A stretch of 64,000 bases of DNA from Treponema sp. (GTDB lineage Bacteria; Spirochaetota; Spirochaetia; Treponematales; Breznakiellaceae): contig WRKT01000004.1 in NCBI GenBank assembly GCA_009777995.1, positions 62,001 through 126,000 on the forward strand, given 5' to 3'. A model generated the notes under the pieces. It saw only the letters and a program-made list of their open reading frames with translations, did not search any database and had not been told where the DNA came from. The translations under genes were made by a program, and so were the position numbers. Positions 1-8,011 of this stretch are shown in pieces. Within the stretch, counting starts at the first letter, position 1; each line of letters starts with the position of its first letter.

Positions 1-610
1 GCGCCCAACATAAAACACCGTGATGTTCACCTAAAAACGATTCTACCGCATCTTTTGGTTTATAACCTGTCATATATTCGGTCATTCCAAGAGCAGCTGC
101 ATTCTGTTCATTAAAAGGTACATAATACTTTATACGACCCTTAAATCTTGTAGCAACTGTCTGTACATAACGACAAAAATATTCAATAATCTCCCTTTCT
201 GTAAACCCTTTACAATTTTTACTCAAATTTGCAGGCATATCATATGCATACAATGTACAGATGGGTTGAATATTATACTTCTCTAGTTGAGTAAGAATCC
301 TATCATAAAAAGCAAGCCCTTCTTCATTCGGATGCTTTTCATCTCCATTTGGGAAAATACGGGTCCAAGCCATACTGAATCTATAAATCCCAAAGCCCAT
401 CTTTCCTAATAAAGAAATATCCTCTTCAACATGATGGTAATGATTGGAAGCAACTTTGAAATCCGCAAAATTGGCATTAGGATTTGCAAACATCCCCTGA
501 TTAAGGCGAATGTCGGCAATAGAAACACCGACACCGCCTTCATTTCTGCCACCTTCAAATTGCTGAGCGTTTGTAGAAGATCCCCATAGAAAGCCCTTCG
601 GGAATGGCAT
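1..610 (-). CDS. Glycoside hydrolase family 1, probable 6-phospho-beta-glucosidase (3' part outside window)
   Basis: The reverse strand from 610 reads MPFPKGFLWGSSTNAQQFEG, the N-terminus of GH1 enzymes, and continues with a YRFSMAWTRIFP segment and a YVPFNEQN segment; NEQN matches the GH1 NEP acid/base region. The frame is open to the window edge, so about 203 residues are seen of a usual 470. It lies just downstream of PTS EIIB and EIIC genes, so it most likely splits a phosphorylated beta-glucoside such as cellobiose-6-phosphate in the cytoplasm. An AGAGG sequence precedes the ATG. The phospho-substrate is inferred from context, since plain beta-glucosidases share the fold. Confidence 0.88.
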   Translation of the reverse strand, partial: MPFPKGFLWGSSTNAQQFEGGRNEGGVGVSIADIRLNQGMFANPNANFADFKVASNHYHHVEEDISLLGKMGFGIYRFSMAWTRIFPNGDEKHPNEEGLAFYDRILTQLEKYNIQPICTLYAYDMPANLSKNCKGFTEREIIEYFCRYVQTVATRFKGRIKYYVPFNEQNAAALGMTEYMTGYKPKDAVESFLGEHHGVLCWA

Positions 611-619
611 ATGTACCTC

Positions 620-1915
620 TTATTTTGATACCGCAGCGCGTTCTTCTTTTAAAGCATTGAGGTCACATACTTTAAAAAATGGGAAGTAAATAATAATGCT
701 TGCAGCACATGCAATAATCAAGAAAATACCAAGTGAGATACCACCTCCAAGGAGGAATCCTGCAACAGGACCGGGTAGTGTCATAACTGTTAGTCTAATA
801 ACAGGAATTCCAACAAGCCCGATGTTCATTAAAATAAACATTATCGTATACACGATGAGCGGTGTTGCAATAAAAGGTATACCCATAACCGGATTTAATA
901 CCATTGGGAAGCCGTAAATAACAGGTTCGATAATATTGAACATACCGGGTGCGAAAGCGACCTTACCCAGTGCCTTATATCGCGCACTCTTTGCGAAAAG
1001 CATGTTTATATATAAGCCAAACATGCAACCGGGCCCGCCCATAAATTGAATAGCCACAAAAAATGTCATCATGCTGAGCATGAATGGTAACGGTTGACCT
1101 GCAGTATAGGCTTCAAAATTAGCTGCCGCAGGAACACCAAGTATTGGGGCCATAACAGAAAACACAACCAACGTACCATGAACACCCATCCACCAAAGCA
1201 CACAAGCAACAAGCAATGCTGCAAGATGAGCCGGGAAGCTGTTTCCAAGACCAAGCAGTGGCAATGCAACCATTGAGTAAATAAATTGATGGAAACTGCC
1301 GAATGTAGAATTCTCAAAAACAGCACGCAATACAATAAACGGAATGGCTGTAAGGAATACAGGTACAACAGCTTCAAACGGCTTTGAAACAAATTCGGGT
1401 ACCATCTCAGGCATCTTGATTTTAATACCCCGTTTTAATATTTTACTGAAAAGAAGTGTGCCGATGATTGCACAGAACATGGCAGAGAATACTCCCTGCG
1501 CACCAAGCCAGCTTGTATTTATGAATATACCACCTTCCATAGCTTGAAGAGGAGTCAGTATTAAAAAGAGCATAATTGTCAGCATGGCTCCTTGGAATGG
1601 GTTATCACCATGCTCTTTTGCAAAACCATAACCCAGAGAAAGACACATAAAGACAGCAACCATATTACACACATTTATAATTGCAGTTAATAATGGGCCA
1701 ATCCCGGTAGTTTGCAGGAAACCGGTATATCCTGCACCGAAAGGTAAACCATTAATCAATGACAGAATTGCACCGGTCAGGAGTACACCAATCATGGCAG
1801 CCATATTACGGCTTAGAACGCCCAACCACCTATTCCCCTGTACTTTACCTGCAATTTGCTGTGCCTTCTCAACAAAACTTGAGCCAAGGGTAACTTCACC
1901 ATTATTTGAGTACAT
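620..1915 (-). CDS. celB: PTS cellobiose/lactose-family EIIC permease
   Basis: A 431-residue very hydrophobic protein with about ten membrane segments and the usual length and Gly/Pro-rich loops of the PTS lactose/cellobiose EIIC family (for example GVHGTLVVFSVMAPILGVPAAAN and the FNIIEPVIYGFPMVLNP region). It would form the sugar channel in the inner membrane and pass substrate to the phosphorylated EIIB next to it. The start has a strong AAGGAGGATTTT Shine-Dalgarno. It sits between EIIB upstream and the GH1 gene 10 bp downstream. No EIIA gene is visible in the window. The exact sugar is not readable from sequence. Confidence 0.93.
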   Translation of the reverse strand: MYSNNGEVTLGSSFVEKAQQIAGKVQGNRWLGVLSRNMAAMIGVLLTGAILSLINGLPFGAGYTGFLQTTGIGPLLTAIINVCNMVAVFMCLSLGYGFAKEHGDNPFQGAMLTIMLFLILTPLQAMEGGIFINTSWLGAQGVFSAMFCAIIGTLLFSKILKRGIKIKMPEMVPEFVSKPFEAVVPVFLTAIPFIVLRAVFENSTFGSFHQFIYSMVALPLLGLGNSFPAHLAALLVACVLWWMGVHGTLVVFSVMAPILGVPAAANFEAYTAGQPLPFMLSMMTFFVAIQFMGGPGCMFGLYINMLFAKSARYKALGKVAFAPGMFNIIEPVIYGFPMVLNPVMGIPFIATPLIVYTIMFILMNIGLVGIPVIRLTVMTLPGPVAGFLLGGGISLGIFLIIACAASIIIYFPFFKVCDLNALKEERAAVSK

Positions 1916-1941
1916 AAAATCCTCCTTAGTCTTGACTTGAA

Positions 1942-2256
1942 CTAAACTATTTTCTTCTCTTTCATGATTTTTTCAGCAGCCTCAAAGACATTTTTCCCGT
2001 TAATCATTCCGTAATCCTGCATATTGATTACCATGACAGGAATTGGTGCCCATTCTTTCGTAAGTCTATCTTTTTCATAAGAAATTTGAGGTCCAACCAA
2101 GATAATCGCGCTACCTTCGGCATTGCCTTTTAGGTTTGATGCACTAAAGGCGTCGCAAGTCACATTTTTATAACCTTTCTCTTCAGCAGCCTGTTGGATT
2201 TTTTTGCAGAGCAGTGTTGTAGACATTCCGGCCGCACATGCTAATGTAATTTTCAT
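1942..2256 (-). CDS. celA: PTS cellobiose/lactose-family EIIB
   Basis: A 104-residue protein beginning MKITLACAAGMSTTLLCKKI. Cys7 in CAAGMSTTLL is the phospho-cysteine of EIIB, which carries phosphate from EIIA to the incoming sugar. The start at 2256 is chosen because GGAGG lies nine bases upstream; an in-frame ATG at 2382 would add 42 residues without homology and would start upstream of the promoter at 2294-2322. It is first gene of the operon EIIB-EIIC-GH1. Confidence 0.93.
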   Translation of the reverse strand: MKITLACAAGMSTTLLCKKIQQAAEEKGYKNVTCDAFSASNLKGNAEGSAIILVGPQISYEKDRLTKEWAPIPVMVINMQDYGMINGKNVFEAAEKIMKEKKIV

Positions 2257-2293
2257 GGGCACAGCCTCCATTATTTTAATCGAAGTATAACCC

Positions 2294-2322
2294 ATAGTAA
2301 TGATTAATTCCACTATTGTCAA
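2294..2322 (-). promoter_or_regulatory. Sigma-70 type promoter of the PTS operon
   Basis: On the minus strand TTGACA (2322-2317) is followed by exactly 17 bases and TACTAT (2299-2294). It faces the EIIB gene, leaving a leader of about 30 bases that holds the GGAGG ribosome site. Confidence 0.8.
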
Positions 2323-2328
2323 GTGGAA
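2308..2328. promoter_or_regulatory. Inverted repeat operator over the -35 box of the PTS promoter
   Basis: TTCCACT (2308-2314) and AGTGGAA (2322-2328) form a perfect 7-bp inverted repeat with a 7-bp centre. The -35 hexamer lies almost wholly between and on the arms, so a dimeric repressor bound here would block the PTS promoter. The divergent XRE-family regulator is the obvious candidate binder; that link is inference. Confidence 0.55.
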
Positions 2329-2375
2329 ATTTATTACTAATACATTATTCTGGTACGAGAGATAGTTATAGAAAA

Positions 2376-2708
2376 ATGGCAAATATCAATCAAATTTTGG
2401 CTTTAAATATTAAAACTCTTAGGAAAAAATGGTGTTTTACTCAAGAAAAGCTCGCGGAAGTTGCTAATCTCTCCACCCAATCGATAAGTGTTATTGAAGG
2501 CTGCCGCACTTGGGTAAGTGATAAAACATTGGAGAAACTTGCAAAAGCCTTAAATGTGGAAATTTTTCAGCTTTTTATACCACAAAATGAGAATGAAGAA
2601 CCTACATTGCATTTTTACAACCGGCTCTTGGAACTGCGTACATTAATAAAAGAAGATGTGGATAAAAGACTGGATCAATTTTATATATCAGAAAAATCAA
2701 TATCTTAG
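2376..2708 (+). CDS. XRE-family HTH transcriptional regulator
   Basis: A 110-residue protein. Residues 1-60 are a Cro/CI-type helix-turn-helix (LRKKWCFTQEKLAEVANLSTQSISVIEG), followed by a charged helical tail that could dimerise. It is divergent from the PTS operon, across a promoter with an inverted repeat, which suggests local control of beta-glucoside use. The start at 2376 (MANINQIL) is preferred over 2316 because upstream residues are not helix-turn-helix-like; no strong ribosome site is seen for either. It ends before a bidirectional terminator. Confidence 0.85.
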   Translation: MANINQILALNIKTLRKKWCFTQEKLAEVANLSTQSISVIEGCRTWVSDKTLEKLAKALNVEIFQLFIPQNENEEPTLHFYNRLLELRTLIKEDVDKRLDQFYISEKSIS

Positions 2709-2760
2709 TTGCAGAGCCATAACTACGCTATATATAGAGTATGCTAAAAGCAGGAGCACT

Positions 2761-2790
2761 AAATAATTTCCAAATACTTGGAAATTATTT
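2761..2790. terminator. Bidirectional terminator hairpin
   Basis: AAATAATTTCCAA (2761-2773) pairs perfectly with TTGGAAATTATTT (2778-2790) around a 4-base loop, flanked by A/T runs, between convergent genes. The last bases overlap the stop codon of the minus-strand gene. Confidence 0.75.
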
Positions 2791-3355
2791 AATTAACTCC
2801 TATCTCTTGCAAAGACTTTCTTTGTTTTTCTGTATATATATTTTGCACTATGGTCATATTAGATGCTCGTTGGGTAAGTAAAGCTTTTTCAATCATGTTG
2901 ATACCGGGTGAGCGGAGGGTATTATATAGACGAGTTCTGTGAGCTAAACATGCAAGGTGGAGGGCATCCTTGGGAAAGCCTTGTACCCGATATTTGCGAC
3001 TGTTTGGCCATGTGGTTTCTGCTGCTTTGTACTTAACAGGATCCTCTACTGTTTCTAGGCATCGGAAAGCATCAGAAAAACTTTGGAGTGCTTGAGTCAG
3101 GCTACTTATGGTATGGGTATCGCTCTCACTGCAAAAACGGAGTTCTTGTTCGAGAAACGCTTCTTCAGCAATCATAATTATTAATGGGTCTAATGTTGAT
3201 AAGGCTTGTGAAAAGGCTTTCGATGCACCGGCTACTCCTTCTTCATATGATATTCGCCCTTCATGTTCTTGACCATTTGTACTTAAACCTTTTCGACCTC
3301 TATCAATCCTGGCTGCACCGGAAAAAATACTACTTAGTAAGCCAGCCGGGACCAT
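2789..3355 (-). CDS. Hypothetical helical protein, translationally coupled to the gene upstream
   Basis: I do not recognise this 188-residue protein. It starts MVPAGLLSSIFSGAARIDRG and is predicted mostly helical and soluble, with only a short hydrophobic stretch (LDPLIIMIAEEAF). The start at 3355 is favoured because GGAAG lies seven bases upstream; the frame stays open to 3409 but those residues look like out-of-frame translation of the upstream gene. It overlaps the upstream gene by 26 bp, so coupling is likely. A frameshift joining the two was considered and is less likely, because the upstream protein ends naturally. Confidence 0.6.
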   Translation of the reverse strand: MVPAGLLSSIFSGAARIDRGRKGLSTNGQEHEGRISYEEGVAGASKAFSQALSTLDPLIIMIAEEAFLEQELRFCSESDTHTISSLTQALQSFSDAFRCLETVEDPVKYKAAETTWPNSRKYRVQGFPKDALHLACLAHRTRLYNTLRSPGINMIEKALLTQRASNMTIVQNIYTEKQRKSLQEIGVN

Positions 3356-3560
3356 ATTCAGCTTCCGCTTCCGATAGATTCCATCCGGTTTCAAGCAAGG
3401 CCTTAGCACCCAAACGCTTTATAGCCCACTTTGCCAGATATGGGGGTAGGGGTATTGATTTTTCTAGTTTCATAGCTTCTTCGAATTTACCTTGCTTCTC
3501 TAACTCAATGGCTTTATTTCCGATTGCCAGTTTTTCATGTAAAGTCATTACTTCAGACAT
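3330..3560 (-). CDS. Hypothetical small helical protein
   Basis: A 76-residue protein starting MSEVMTLHEKLAIGNKAIEL, all helix, with a TPR-like pattern (KAIELEKQGKFEEAMKLEKS) and a C-terminal NLSEAEAEYGPGWL segment. I recall similar small proteins from treponemes but no function. AAGGAG lies six bases before the ATG at 3560, so the longer frame to 3593 is not used. It is 32 bp after a small membrane protein gene and may belong to the HTH-led operon that starts at 4465. Confidence 0.7.
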   Translation of the reverse strand: MSEVMTLHEKLAIGNKAIELEKQGKFEEAMKLEKSIPLPPYLAKWAIKRLGAKALLETGWNLSEAEAEYGPGWLTK

Positions 3561-3592
3561 GAGATTCTCCTTGGGCTCAGTATAATAGATCA

Positions 3593-3796
3593 CTAATTAT
3601 TTAACAAGGAAAACCCTTTATTGAGTTTACTTCCAAACACCTGCTTAATAGCCCCTGCAATCACTATGCCGATCGCAAATCCATTGAAGGCATGGAGCAA
3701 ATTAGCCTGCTCATCAAAAGCATGGCTAGCAATCCTCGCAATGGCGAACAATATCCACCCGATAATTAATAATCGATTGATCTGTAAATTTCTCAC
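3593..3796 (-). CDS. Small membrane protein
   Basis: A 67-residue protein with two hydrophobic helices (LLIIGWILFAIARIA and AIGIVIAGAIKQVF) joined by an amphipathic stretch. The start codon is GTG at 3796, with AGAGGG upstream. It is the third gene of the HTH/membrane protein operon and is probably made together with the gene before it. No function can be assigned. Confidence 0.7.
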   Translation of the reverse strand: MRNLQINRLLIIGWILFAIARIASHAFDEQANLLHAFNGFAIGIVIAGAIKQVFGSKLNKGFSLLNN

Positions 3797-3808
3797 ATCA
3801 ATACCCTC

Positions 3809-4258
3809 TTAAACCTTAAGCTTATAGTATAAAAACAAAACTCCGCGAACGCTAATCACGAAAAAGCATGCTGCCATCAGGGTAAAAAATACAGTGGTAT
3901 TAATACTTCCTGATACTGCAGTACCAACCGCAAGCCCGTAAATAATAAAATTCATTCCTGTTGCGCAAGAATTCTGTCGTATAAACAGCTTTCGCTCGTC
4001 TGTTTCGGAAATATGCAGTTGTTTTAAACGGTCAGGATTACGAATTGCCCTAATATTTCTGATGATATAAAACAATAGAACCCCGAATAATCCCATAATT
4101 AGACCAAACTGAAAACCGGAAACTAAATCTTGTGTAGATCCGGGTAAGGATCCGGCTTCAAAATATCTGCTGCTTAAACTGAACACTCCGCAGGCAAAGA
4201 ATAACTTTGCCGCAAGTAAAACCTGCCCGAACTTCAGTTTTTTCTTGAAATTTTCCAT
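3809..4258 (-). CDS. Four-helix membrane protein of an HTH-linked operon
   Basis: A 149-residue protein with four membrane helices in two pairs, separated by a charged loop (NPDRLKQLHISETDERKLFIRQ). Short membrane proteins with this ERKLFIRQ-like loop often follow an XRE regulator gene in Firmicutes and spirochaetes; their role is unknown. Its ATG follows the regulator stop codon with no gap and uses a GGAGGAG site inside the regulator 3' end, so the two are coupled. Confidence 0.75.
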   Translation of the reverse strand: MENFKKKLKFGQVLLAAKLFFACGVFSLSSRYFEAGSLPGSTQDLVSGFQFGLIMGLFGVLLFYIIRNIRAIRNPDRLKQLHISETDERKLFIRQNSCATGMNFIIYGLAVGTAVSGSINTTVFFTLMAACFFVISVRGVLFLYYKLKV

Positions 4259-4465
4259 TTAAATCTCCTCCACTTCCGAGAAGTCAAAGACTTCTTCAAT
4301 TGATTTGTCAAAATACCTGGCAATTTTATACGCAAGCACCAAAGATGCCGTATACTTCCCCACTTCTATCGATGTAATCGTTTGACGAGTTACACCGACA
4401 GCAAGGGCCAGTTCCTCCTGCGAAAGTTTATTCTGCTTTCGCAGTTCAGGTATTGATGTTTTCAA
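4259..4465 (-). CDS. Small XRE-family HTH regulator, TTG start
   Basis: A 68-residue minimal helix-turn-helix protein (IPELRKQNKLSQEELALAVGVTRQTITSIEVGKY) of the YozG-like group. The start is TTG at 4465, chosen because a near-perfect AGGGAGGTGATG ribosome site precedes it by six bases; the open frame up to 4579 has no site and spans the promoter. It leads an operon with membrane proteins. Three CTTTGCA motifs spaced 23 bp lie over its own promoter, so autoregulation is likely. Confidence 0.88.
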   Translation of the reverse strand: MKTSIPELRKQNKLSQEELALAVGVTRQTITSIEVGKYTASLVLAYKIARYFDKSIEEVFDFSEVEEI

Positions 4466-4487
4466 ACCATCACCTCCCTGCATAGTT

Positions 4488-4542
4488 TGCTTTGCATTTT
4501 TAGTATAGCGTGCTTTGCATTTTATGTCAAGTAAACTTTGCA
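4488..4542 (-). promoter_or_regulatory. Promoter with three CTTTGCA operator motifs for the HTH operon
   Basis: On the minus strand TTGACA (4530-4525), 17 bases, TATACT (4507-4502) form a near-ideal promoter. CTTTGCA occurs on the plus strand at 4490, 4513 and 4536, exactly 23 bp apart; the first two sit in a 13-bp identical repeat TGCTTTGCATTTT. They flank the -35 and -10 boxes, a typical repressor arrangement. Confidence 0.75.
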
Positions 4543-4548
4543 AACATT

Positions 4549-4603
4549 TAGCCCAAAATACCAAAACAAAATACCCCAAAAAACAAAAATAAACTACCCC
4601 AAA
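4549..4603. repeat. TA(C/G)CCCAAA motifs at 23-bp spacing
   Basis: TAGCCCAAA at 4549, TACCCCAAA at 4572 and TACCCCAAA at 4595 are each 23 bp apart, and the next step of 23 lands on the TTGACA -35 box at 4618 of the DUF4143 promoter. Between the motifs the sequence is A-rich and partly conserved. Confidence 0.65.
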
Positions 4604-4617
4604 TTACTTAAAATTTC

Positions 4618-4651
4618 TTGACAAAAAATGCCTCTTTTGATATGCTAAAAT
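4618..4651 (+). promoter_or_regulatory. Promoter of the first DUF4143 gene, with leaderless or near-leaderless start
   Basis: TTGACA (4618-4623), 17 bases, TATGCT (4641-4646). A second TANNNT box, TAAAAT (4646-4651), shares its first T and stands exactly six bases before the ATG at 4658. Either box leaves a leader of 0-5 bases and no room for a ribosome site. Confidence 0.7.
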
Positions 4652-4657
4652 TAGAGA

Positions 4658-5950
4658 ATGAAAGCCGATTATTTGCCCAGAATTGTTGATACACTGCTTA
4701 AAGAGCGTCTGGACTCTATAGGAGCCGTGTTAATTGCAGGCCCCAAGTGGTGCGGAAAGACTACTACTGCAGAACAGCAGGCAAAGAGCGTATTAAAATT
4801 GCAAGACCCTGATAAAACAAAGGCATATCTGGCAACAGCCGAGGTCAAACCTTCACTTTTACTTAACGGAGAAAATCCCAGGCTGATTGATGAATGGCAA
4901 ATGGCCCCTGTTTTATGGGACGCAGTAAGAAGCGCAGTAGATATACGCGGTGAAACAGGACTTTTTATACTTACAGGTTCAACAACTGTTGATGAATCGA
5001 CAATTATGCACTCAGGTACAGGACGTATCTCCCGTATAGTCATGTATCCAATGAGTTTATATGAATCAGGAGAATCAAACGGAAAGATTTCTTTAAGCGC
5101 TTTATTCGAAAATCCGGAGTTGGATATTGATGGTATCACTACTAATTTAACAATAGAAAATCTAGTCTTTGCAACTTGCCGCGGTGGTTGGCCATCAAGC
5201 TTGAGCAGGAAAACAGAAAAAGCAATGCTTTTCGAAGCACAGAACTACCTTGCCAATATCTGTGATAGCGATGCTTCATCTATAGATGGAATTAAAAGAA
5301 GTCCAGAACGAGTAAAAGCTGTTATTCGATCTTATGCAAGAAATATCTCTACCCTTGCCACAAATAAAACAATACATGGTGATGTATCATCAAACTATAT
5401 TGATATTTCGGAGCCTTCTCTATTCTCATATTTAAACGCATTGGAAAGGCTTTATGTGATTGAAGACATCCCTGCATGGCAACCATCTATACGTTCGGCA
5501 ACTACAATACGCTCGGCAAAGAAAAAATCATTCGTAGATCCATCTATTGCAGTTGCTGCTTTATCACTGTCTCCTGAAACGTTATTAATGGACCTTAATA
5601 CATTTGGCTTTCTATTTGAGTGTCTGTGCAATAGAGATTTAAAAATTTATTCCTCCGCCATAGGGGGGCGTGCATCTTATTACCGCGACAGATATGGTAT
5701 GGAAGCAGATTGTGTATTACATCTGGCAGATGGTCGTTATGCTCTTATTGAGATCAAGCTTGGAAGCCGAGAGATCGAAGAAGGTGCAGCTCGCCTGGTT
5801 AAACTAAAAAACCTTATTCATAAGGCAAATAACGAAAAAGAGGCCAAACATCGCGAACCGGATCTACTTATCGTGATTACAGGCGGGGAAATGGCATATA
5901 CAAGAAATGACGGTGTTAAGATTATCCCAATCGGAACACTTAAAAACTAA
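4658..5950 (+). CDS. DUF4143 AAA-type ATPase with PD-(D/E)XK-like C-terminus
   Basis: A 430-residue ATPase. Walker A is GPKWCGKTT (residues 28-36), Walker B is PRLIDEWQ (about 74-81), and a sensor-like FILTGST follows. The C-terminal DUF4143 part holds EADCVLHLADGRYALIEIKLG, the D...ExK pattern of the PD-(D/E)XK nuclease fold. The biological role of this widespread family is unknown. It is a standalone gene facing metK, with a leaderless-type start and 23-bp phased motifs upstream. A second, clearly divergent 430-residue member lies at 12089-13381. Confidence 0.88.
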   Translation: MKADYLPRIVDTLLKERLDSIGAVLIAGPKWCGKTTTAEQQAKSVLKLQDPDKTKAYLATAEVKPSLLLNGENPRLIDEWQMAPVLWDAVRSAVDIRGETGLFILTGSTTVDESTIMHSGTGRISRIVMYPMSLYESGESNGKISLSALFENPELDIDGITTNLTIENLVFATCRGGWPSSLSRKTEKAMLFEAQNYLANICDSDASSIDGIKRSPERVKAVIRSYARNISTLATNKTIHGDVSSNYIDISEPSLFSYLNALERLYVIEDIPAWQPSIRSATTIRSAKKKSFVDPSIAVAALSLSPETLLMDLNTFGFLFECLCNRDLKIYSSAIGGRASYYRDRYGMEADCVLHLADGRYALIEIKLGSREIEEGAARLVKLKNLIHKANNEKEAKHREPDLLIVITGGEMAYTRNDGVKIIPIGTLKN

Positions 5951-5991
5951 CCAACTCCCCGGAACCGGTGGTTGATCTACGTATCCGGAGC

Positions 5992-6027
5992 AAGAAGGTC
6001 TATGGGTTTTTAACCCACAGCCTTCTT
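5992..6027. terminator. Candidate bidirectional terminator between DUF4143 gene and metK
   Basis: AAGAAGG (5992-5998) pairs with CCTTCTT (6021-6027), and inside it TGGGTT (6003-6008) pairs with AACCCA (6012-6017), forming an interrupted hairpin. It covers the last codons of metK and sits between convergent genes. Confidence 0.4.
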
Positions 6028-7179
6028 TAACTCTTCCACCTTATCAGTCTTCTCCCAGGTAAACTCGCTCCGGCCAAAGTGACCGTATGTGGCAGTCTTC
6101 CTGTAAATCGGAAGCCAAAGCTTTAAGGTTTGGATAATGCCTGAAGGAGAAAGGTCAAATACCTTAAGGATTCCCGCTTCAATTTTTCTCTCATCAACCT
6201 TACCTGTGCCGAAGGTATCCACCATGACCGAAACCGGGAAGGGCACGCCTATCGCATAGGCTAACTGAATCTCGCAGCGGGCTGCGAGTCCTGCTGCAAC
6301 AACATTCTTTGCAACATAGCGAGCAGCATAGGCAGCCGAACGATCAACCTTGGTCGGGTCTTTCCCTGAAAAGGCGCCGCCTCCGTGACGGCCCATGCCT
6401 CCGTAGGTATCCACGATAATCTTTCGGCCGGTTAGGCCTGAGTCGCCTGTCGGGCCGCCGACAACAAAGCGGCCTGTGGGGTTTACATAGTACTTGGTAT
6501 TTTTATCCAAAAGGTTCAACGGCTCAAGAACAGGCTTGATTATCTGCTCGATAACAGTAGACTCAATTTCCTTATGTGAAACATCAGGATCATGCTGATG
6601 CGAGATAACAACAGCATCAATACGGGCAGGCTTATAGCCCTTATACTCAACGGTTACCTGGCTTTTGGAATCGGGCCTTAACCATTTTATTGTTTTATCC
6701 TTTCGGAGTTTCGTTGCATGCTTTAAGAGCTTATGTGCAAGGGTAATCGGAAGGGGCATTAACTCCTTGGTTTCGTTACACGCAAAGCCGAACATCATGC
6801 CCTGATCACCTGCACCTACTTTACCCTGGTACTTCTTTAATCCGGTACCTGAAACCCCCTGACTAATATCGGGAGATTGACTGTGGATCATATTTAAAAC
6901 AGCCATGGAATTATAATCAAGACCATAATCCGGATTATCATAACCTACATCTTTAACCACCTGACGTACAATTTTCTGTAAGTCTACAAAGGTCTTTGTG
7001 GTAATTTCCCCGCCTACAAGGACTAGGGACGTAGAGGCAAAAGTCTCGCAGGCAACCCTGCTCTTAGGATCATCTTTAAGACAGCTATCCAAAACTGCAT
7101 CGGATATCTGATCACATAACTTATCGGGGTGGCCCTCTCCTACAGATTCGGAGGTAAAAAAATAATGTTGGTCTTTCAT
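6010..7179 (-). CDS. metK: S-adenosylmethionine synthetase
   Basis: A 389-residue enzyme that makes SAM from methionine and ATP in the cytoplasm. Family signatures are all present: [24 protein letters not shown] at the N-terminus, [12 protein letters not shown] in the middle, and [19 protein letters not shown]. Length is normal. No Shine-Dalgarno precedes the ATG; instead TACAAT lies six bases upstream, pointing to leaderless translation and leaving no room for a SAM riboswitch. It supplies the substrate whose by-products are recycled by the nucleosidase, phosphorylase and LuxS genes at 26.6-28.5 kb. Confidence 0.97.
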   Translation of the reverse strand: MKDQHYFFTSESVGEGHPDKLCDQISDAVLDSCLKDDPKSRVACETFASTSLVLVGGEITTKTFVDLQKIVRQVVKDVGYDNPDYGLDYNSMAVLNMIHSQSPDISQGVSGTGLKKYQGKVGAGDQGMMFGFACNETKELMPLPITLAHKLLKHATKLRKDKTIKWLRPDSKSQVTVEYKGYKPARIDAVVISHQHDPDVSHKEIESTVIEQIIKPVLEPLNLLDKNTKYYVNPTGRFVVGGPTGDSGLTGRKIIVDTYGGMGRHGGGAFSGKDPTKVDRSAAYAARYVAKNVVAAGLAARCEIQLAYAIGVPFPVSVMVDTFGTGKVDERKIEAGILKVFDLSPSGIIQTLKLWLPIYRKTATYGHFGRSEFTWEKTDKVEELKKAVG

Positions 7180-7185
7180 TTCGCT

Positions 7186-7214
7186 ATTGTAACTGTAATA
7201 TCATTATCGTTCAA
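7186..7214 (-). promoter_or_regulatory. metK promoter (leaderless)
   Basis: TTGAAC (7214-7209), 17 bases, TACAAT (7191-7186), then six bases (AGCGAA) and the metK ATG. The expected transcription start is the A of ATG. Confidence 0.7.
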
Positions 7215-7249
7215 GCGCAAAGAACAGAGTGCGTGCCGGGTTATTGGCG

Positions 7250-8011
7250 TCAAGCGTTAAACTCTTGGACAAAGCTAAGACTCATTGCCTTATCCACGGG
7301 CAGTGCAAGGATCAACCCTTGTGCCTTGCTGTTAAGACCATGGGCCTCGGAAACTGCCTTCAAGATTGCGTCCTTTTTATCCTTTCCTGTCAACATTAAG
7401 ACAACTTCTCTCTCTTCCTGTACAACTATTCCAAAAAACTTTACCGCTCCTTCGTGAACCCTGCCCCTTGCATTAATTATAGTGCCGCCTGAGGCACCGG
7501 CTTTCCTTGCAGTGTTCATGAAATCATCACTAAATCCCCTATTAATAACTGAATAAATCAGGGTATGAGGGAAGCCGCCTCCGCGCCTATTGCCTGTCTG
7601 GATTTCCTCAACGAGTTTAAAAGCCTGCAGTATCGGGCTGTTTATTGCCGAAAGGGGGATGGAAAGAGCAATTCCTGCACCTTGCCTGTTTGCGCCAAGT
7701 TTTTTTCGTATGTTTTTTAGCAATTCAGGGATCTTGACAGGCTGTTCGATGCAGGTAATTACAGCCTTATCGGCTGAGCCAATCCCCAAGAGATCGATAA
7801 CTTCGGAAGTAGCTGTTCCCCTGCCTTTCTGAATAAAATAGACCAGTACCTTTTCTTCTTCGAATGCACTGAAAATTATCTGAAAAATATTCCACTCAAC
7901 AATAAACATAAGTAAATTGAGAGTAGGAGCTACCGGCTTTGCTATTTGCTCTTCGGGAGTTGCTTGAGTTGATAGGGGGCGTTTAAAAAAATTCCGGATA
8001 AATTTTTTCAT
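7250..8011 (-). CDS. PII-like signalling protein, two-domain form
   Basis: A 253-residue protein. The C-terminal half (from about residue 140) matches the neighbouring 109-residue PII-like protein nearly motif for motif: INRGFSDDFMNTARKAGASGGTIINARG against VNQGFSDDLVNTAREAGASGGTIMNARG, then E.(V/I)(V/I)L(M/L)L and a C-terminal GL(I/N)..LPVD. The GASGGT(I)xxARG stretch is typical of GlnB/PII folds. Residues 30-130 look like a second, degenerate PII domain. It overlaps the DUF1538 membrane gene by one base (TAATG), so the two are coupled and the PII protein likely gates the membrane protein. Ligand unknown. Confidence 0.85.
   Translation of the reverse strand: MKKFIRNFFKRPLSTQATPEEQIAKPVAPTLNLLMFIVEWNIFQIIFSAFEEEKVLVYFIQKGRGTATSEVIDLLGIGSADKAVITCIEQPVKIPELLKNIRKKLGANRQGAGIALSIPLSAINSPILQAFKLVEEIQTGNRRGGGFPHTLIYSVINRGFSDDFMNTARKAGASGGTIINARGRVHEGAVKFFGIVVQEEREVVLMLTGKDKKDAILKAVSEAHGLNSKAQGLILALPVDKAMSLSFVQEFNA

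Noticed and set aside
2789-3593. A single frameshifted gene spanning both small hypothetical genes
   Set aside because: The upstream protein ends naturally with a conserved-looking GPGWL end, and the downstream gene has its own start and ribosome-like site, so two coupled genes fit better.
7180-7249. SAM riboswitch upstream of metK
   Set aside because: The promoter lies directly before ATG and the gap to the upstream gene is only about 70 bp, with no riboswitch fold.
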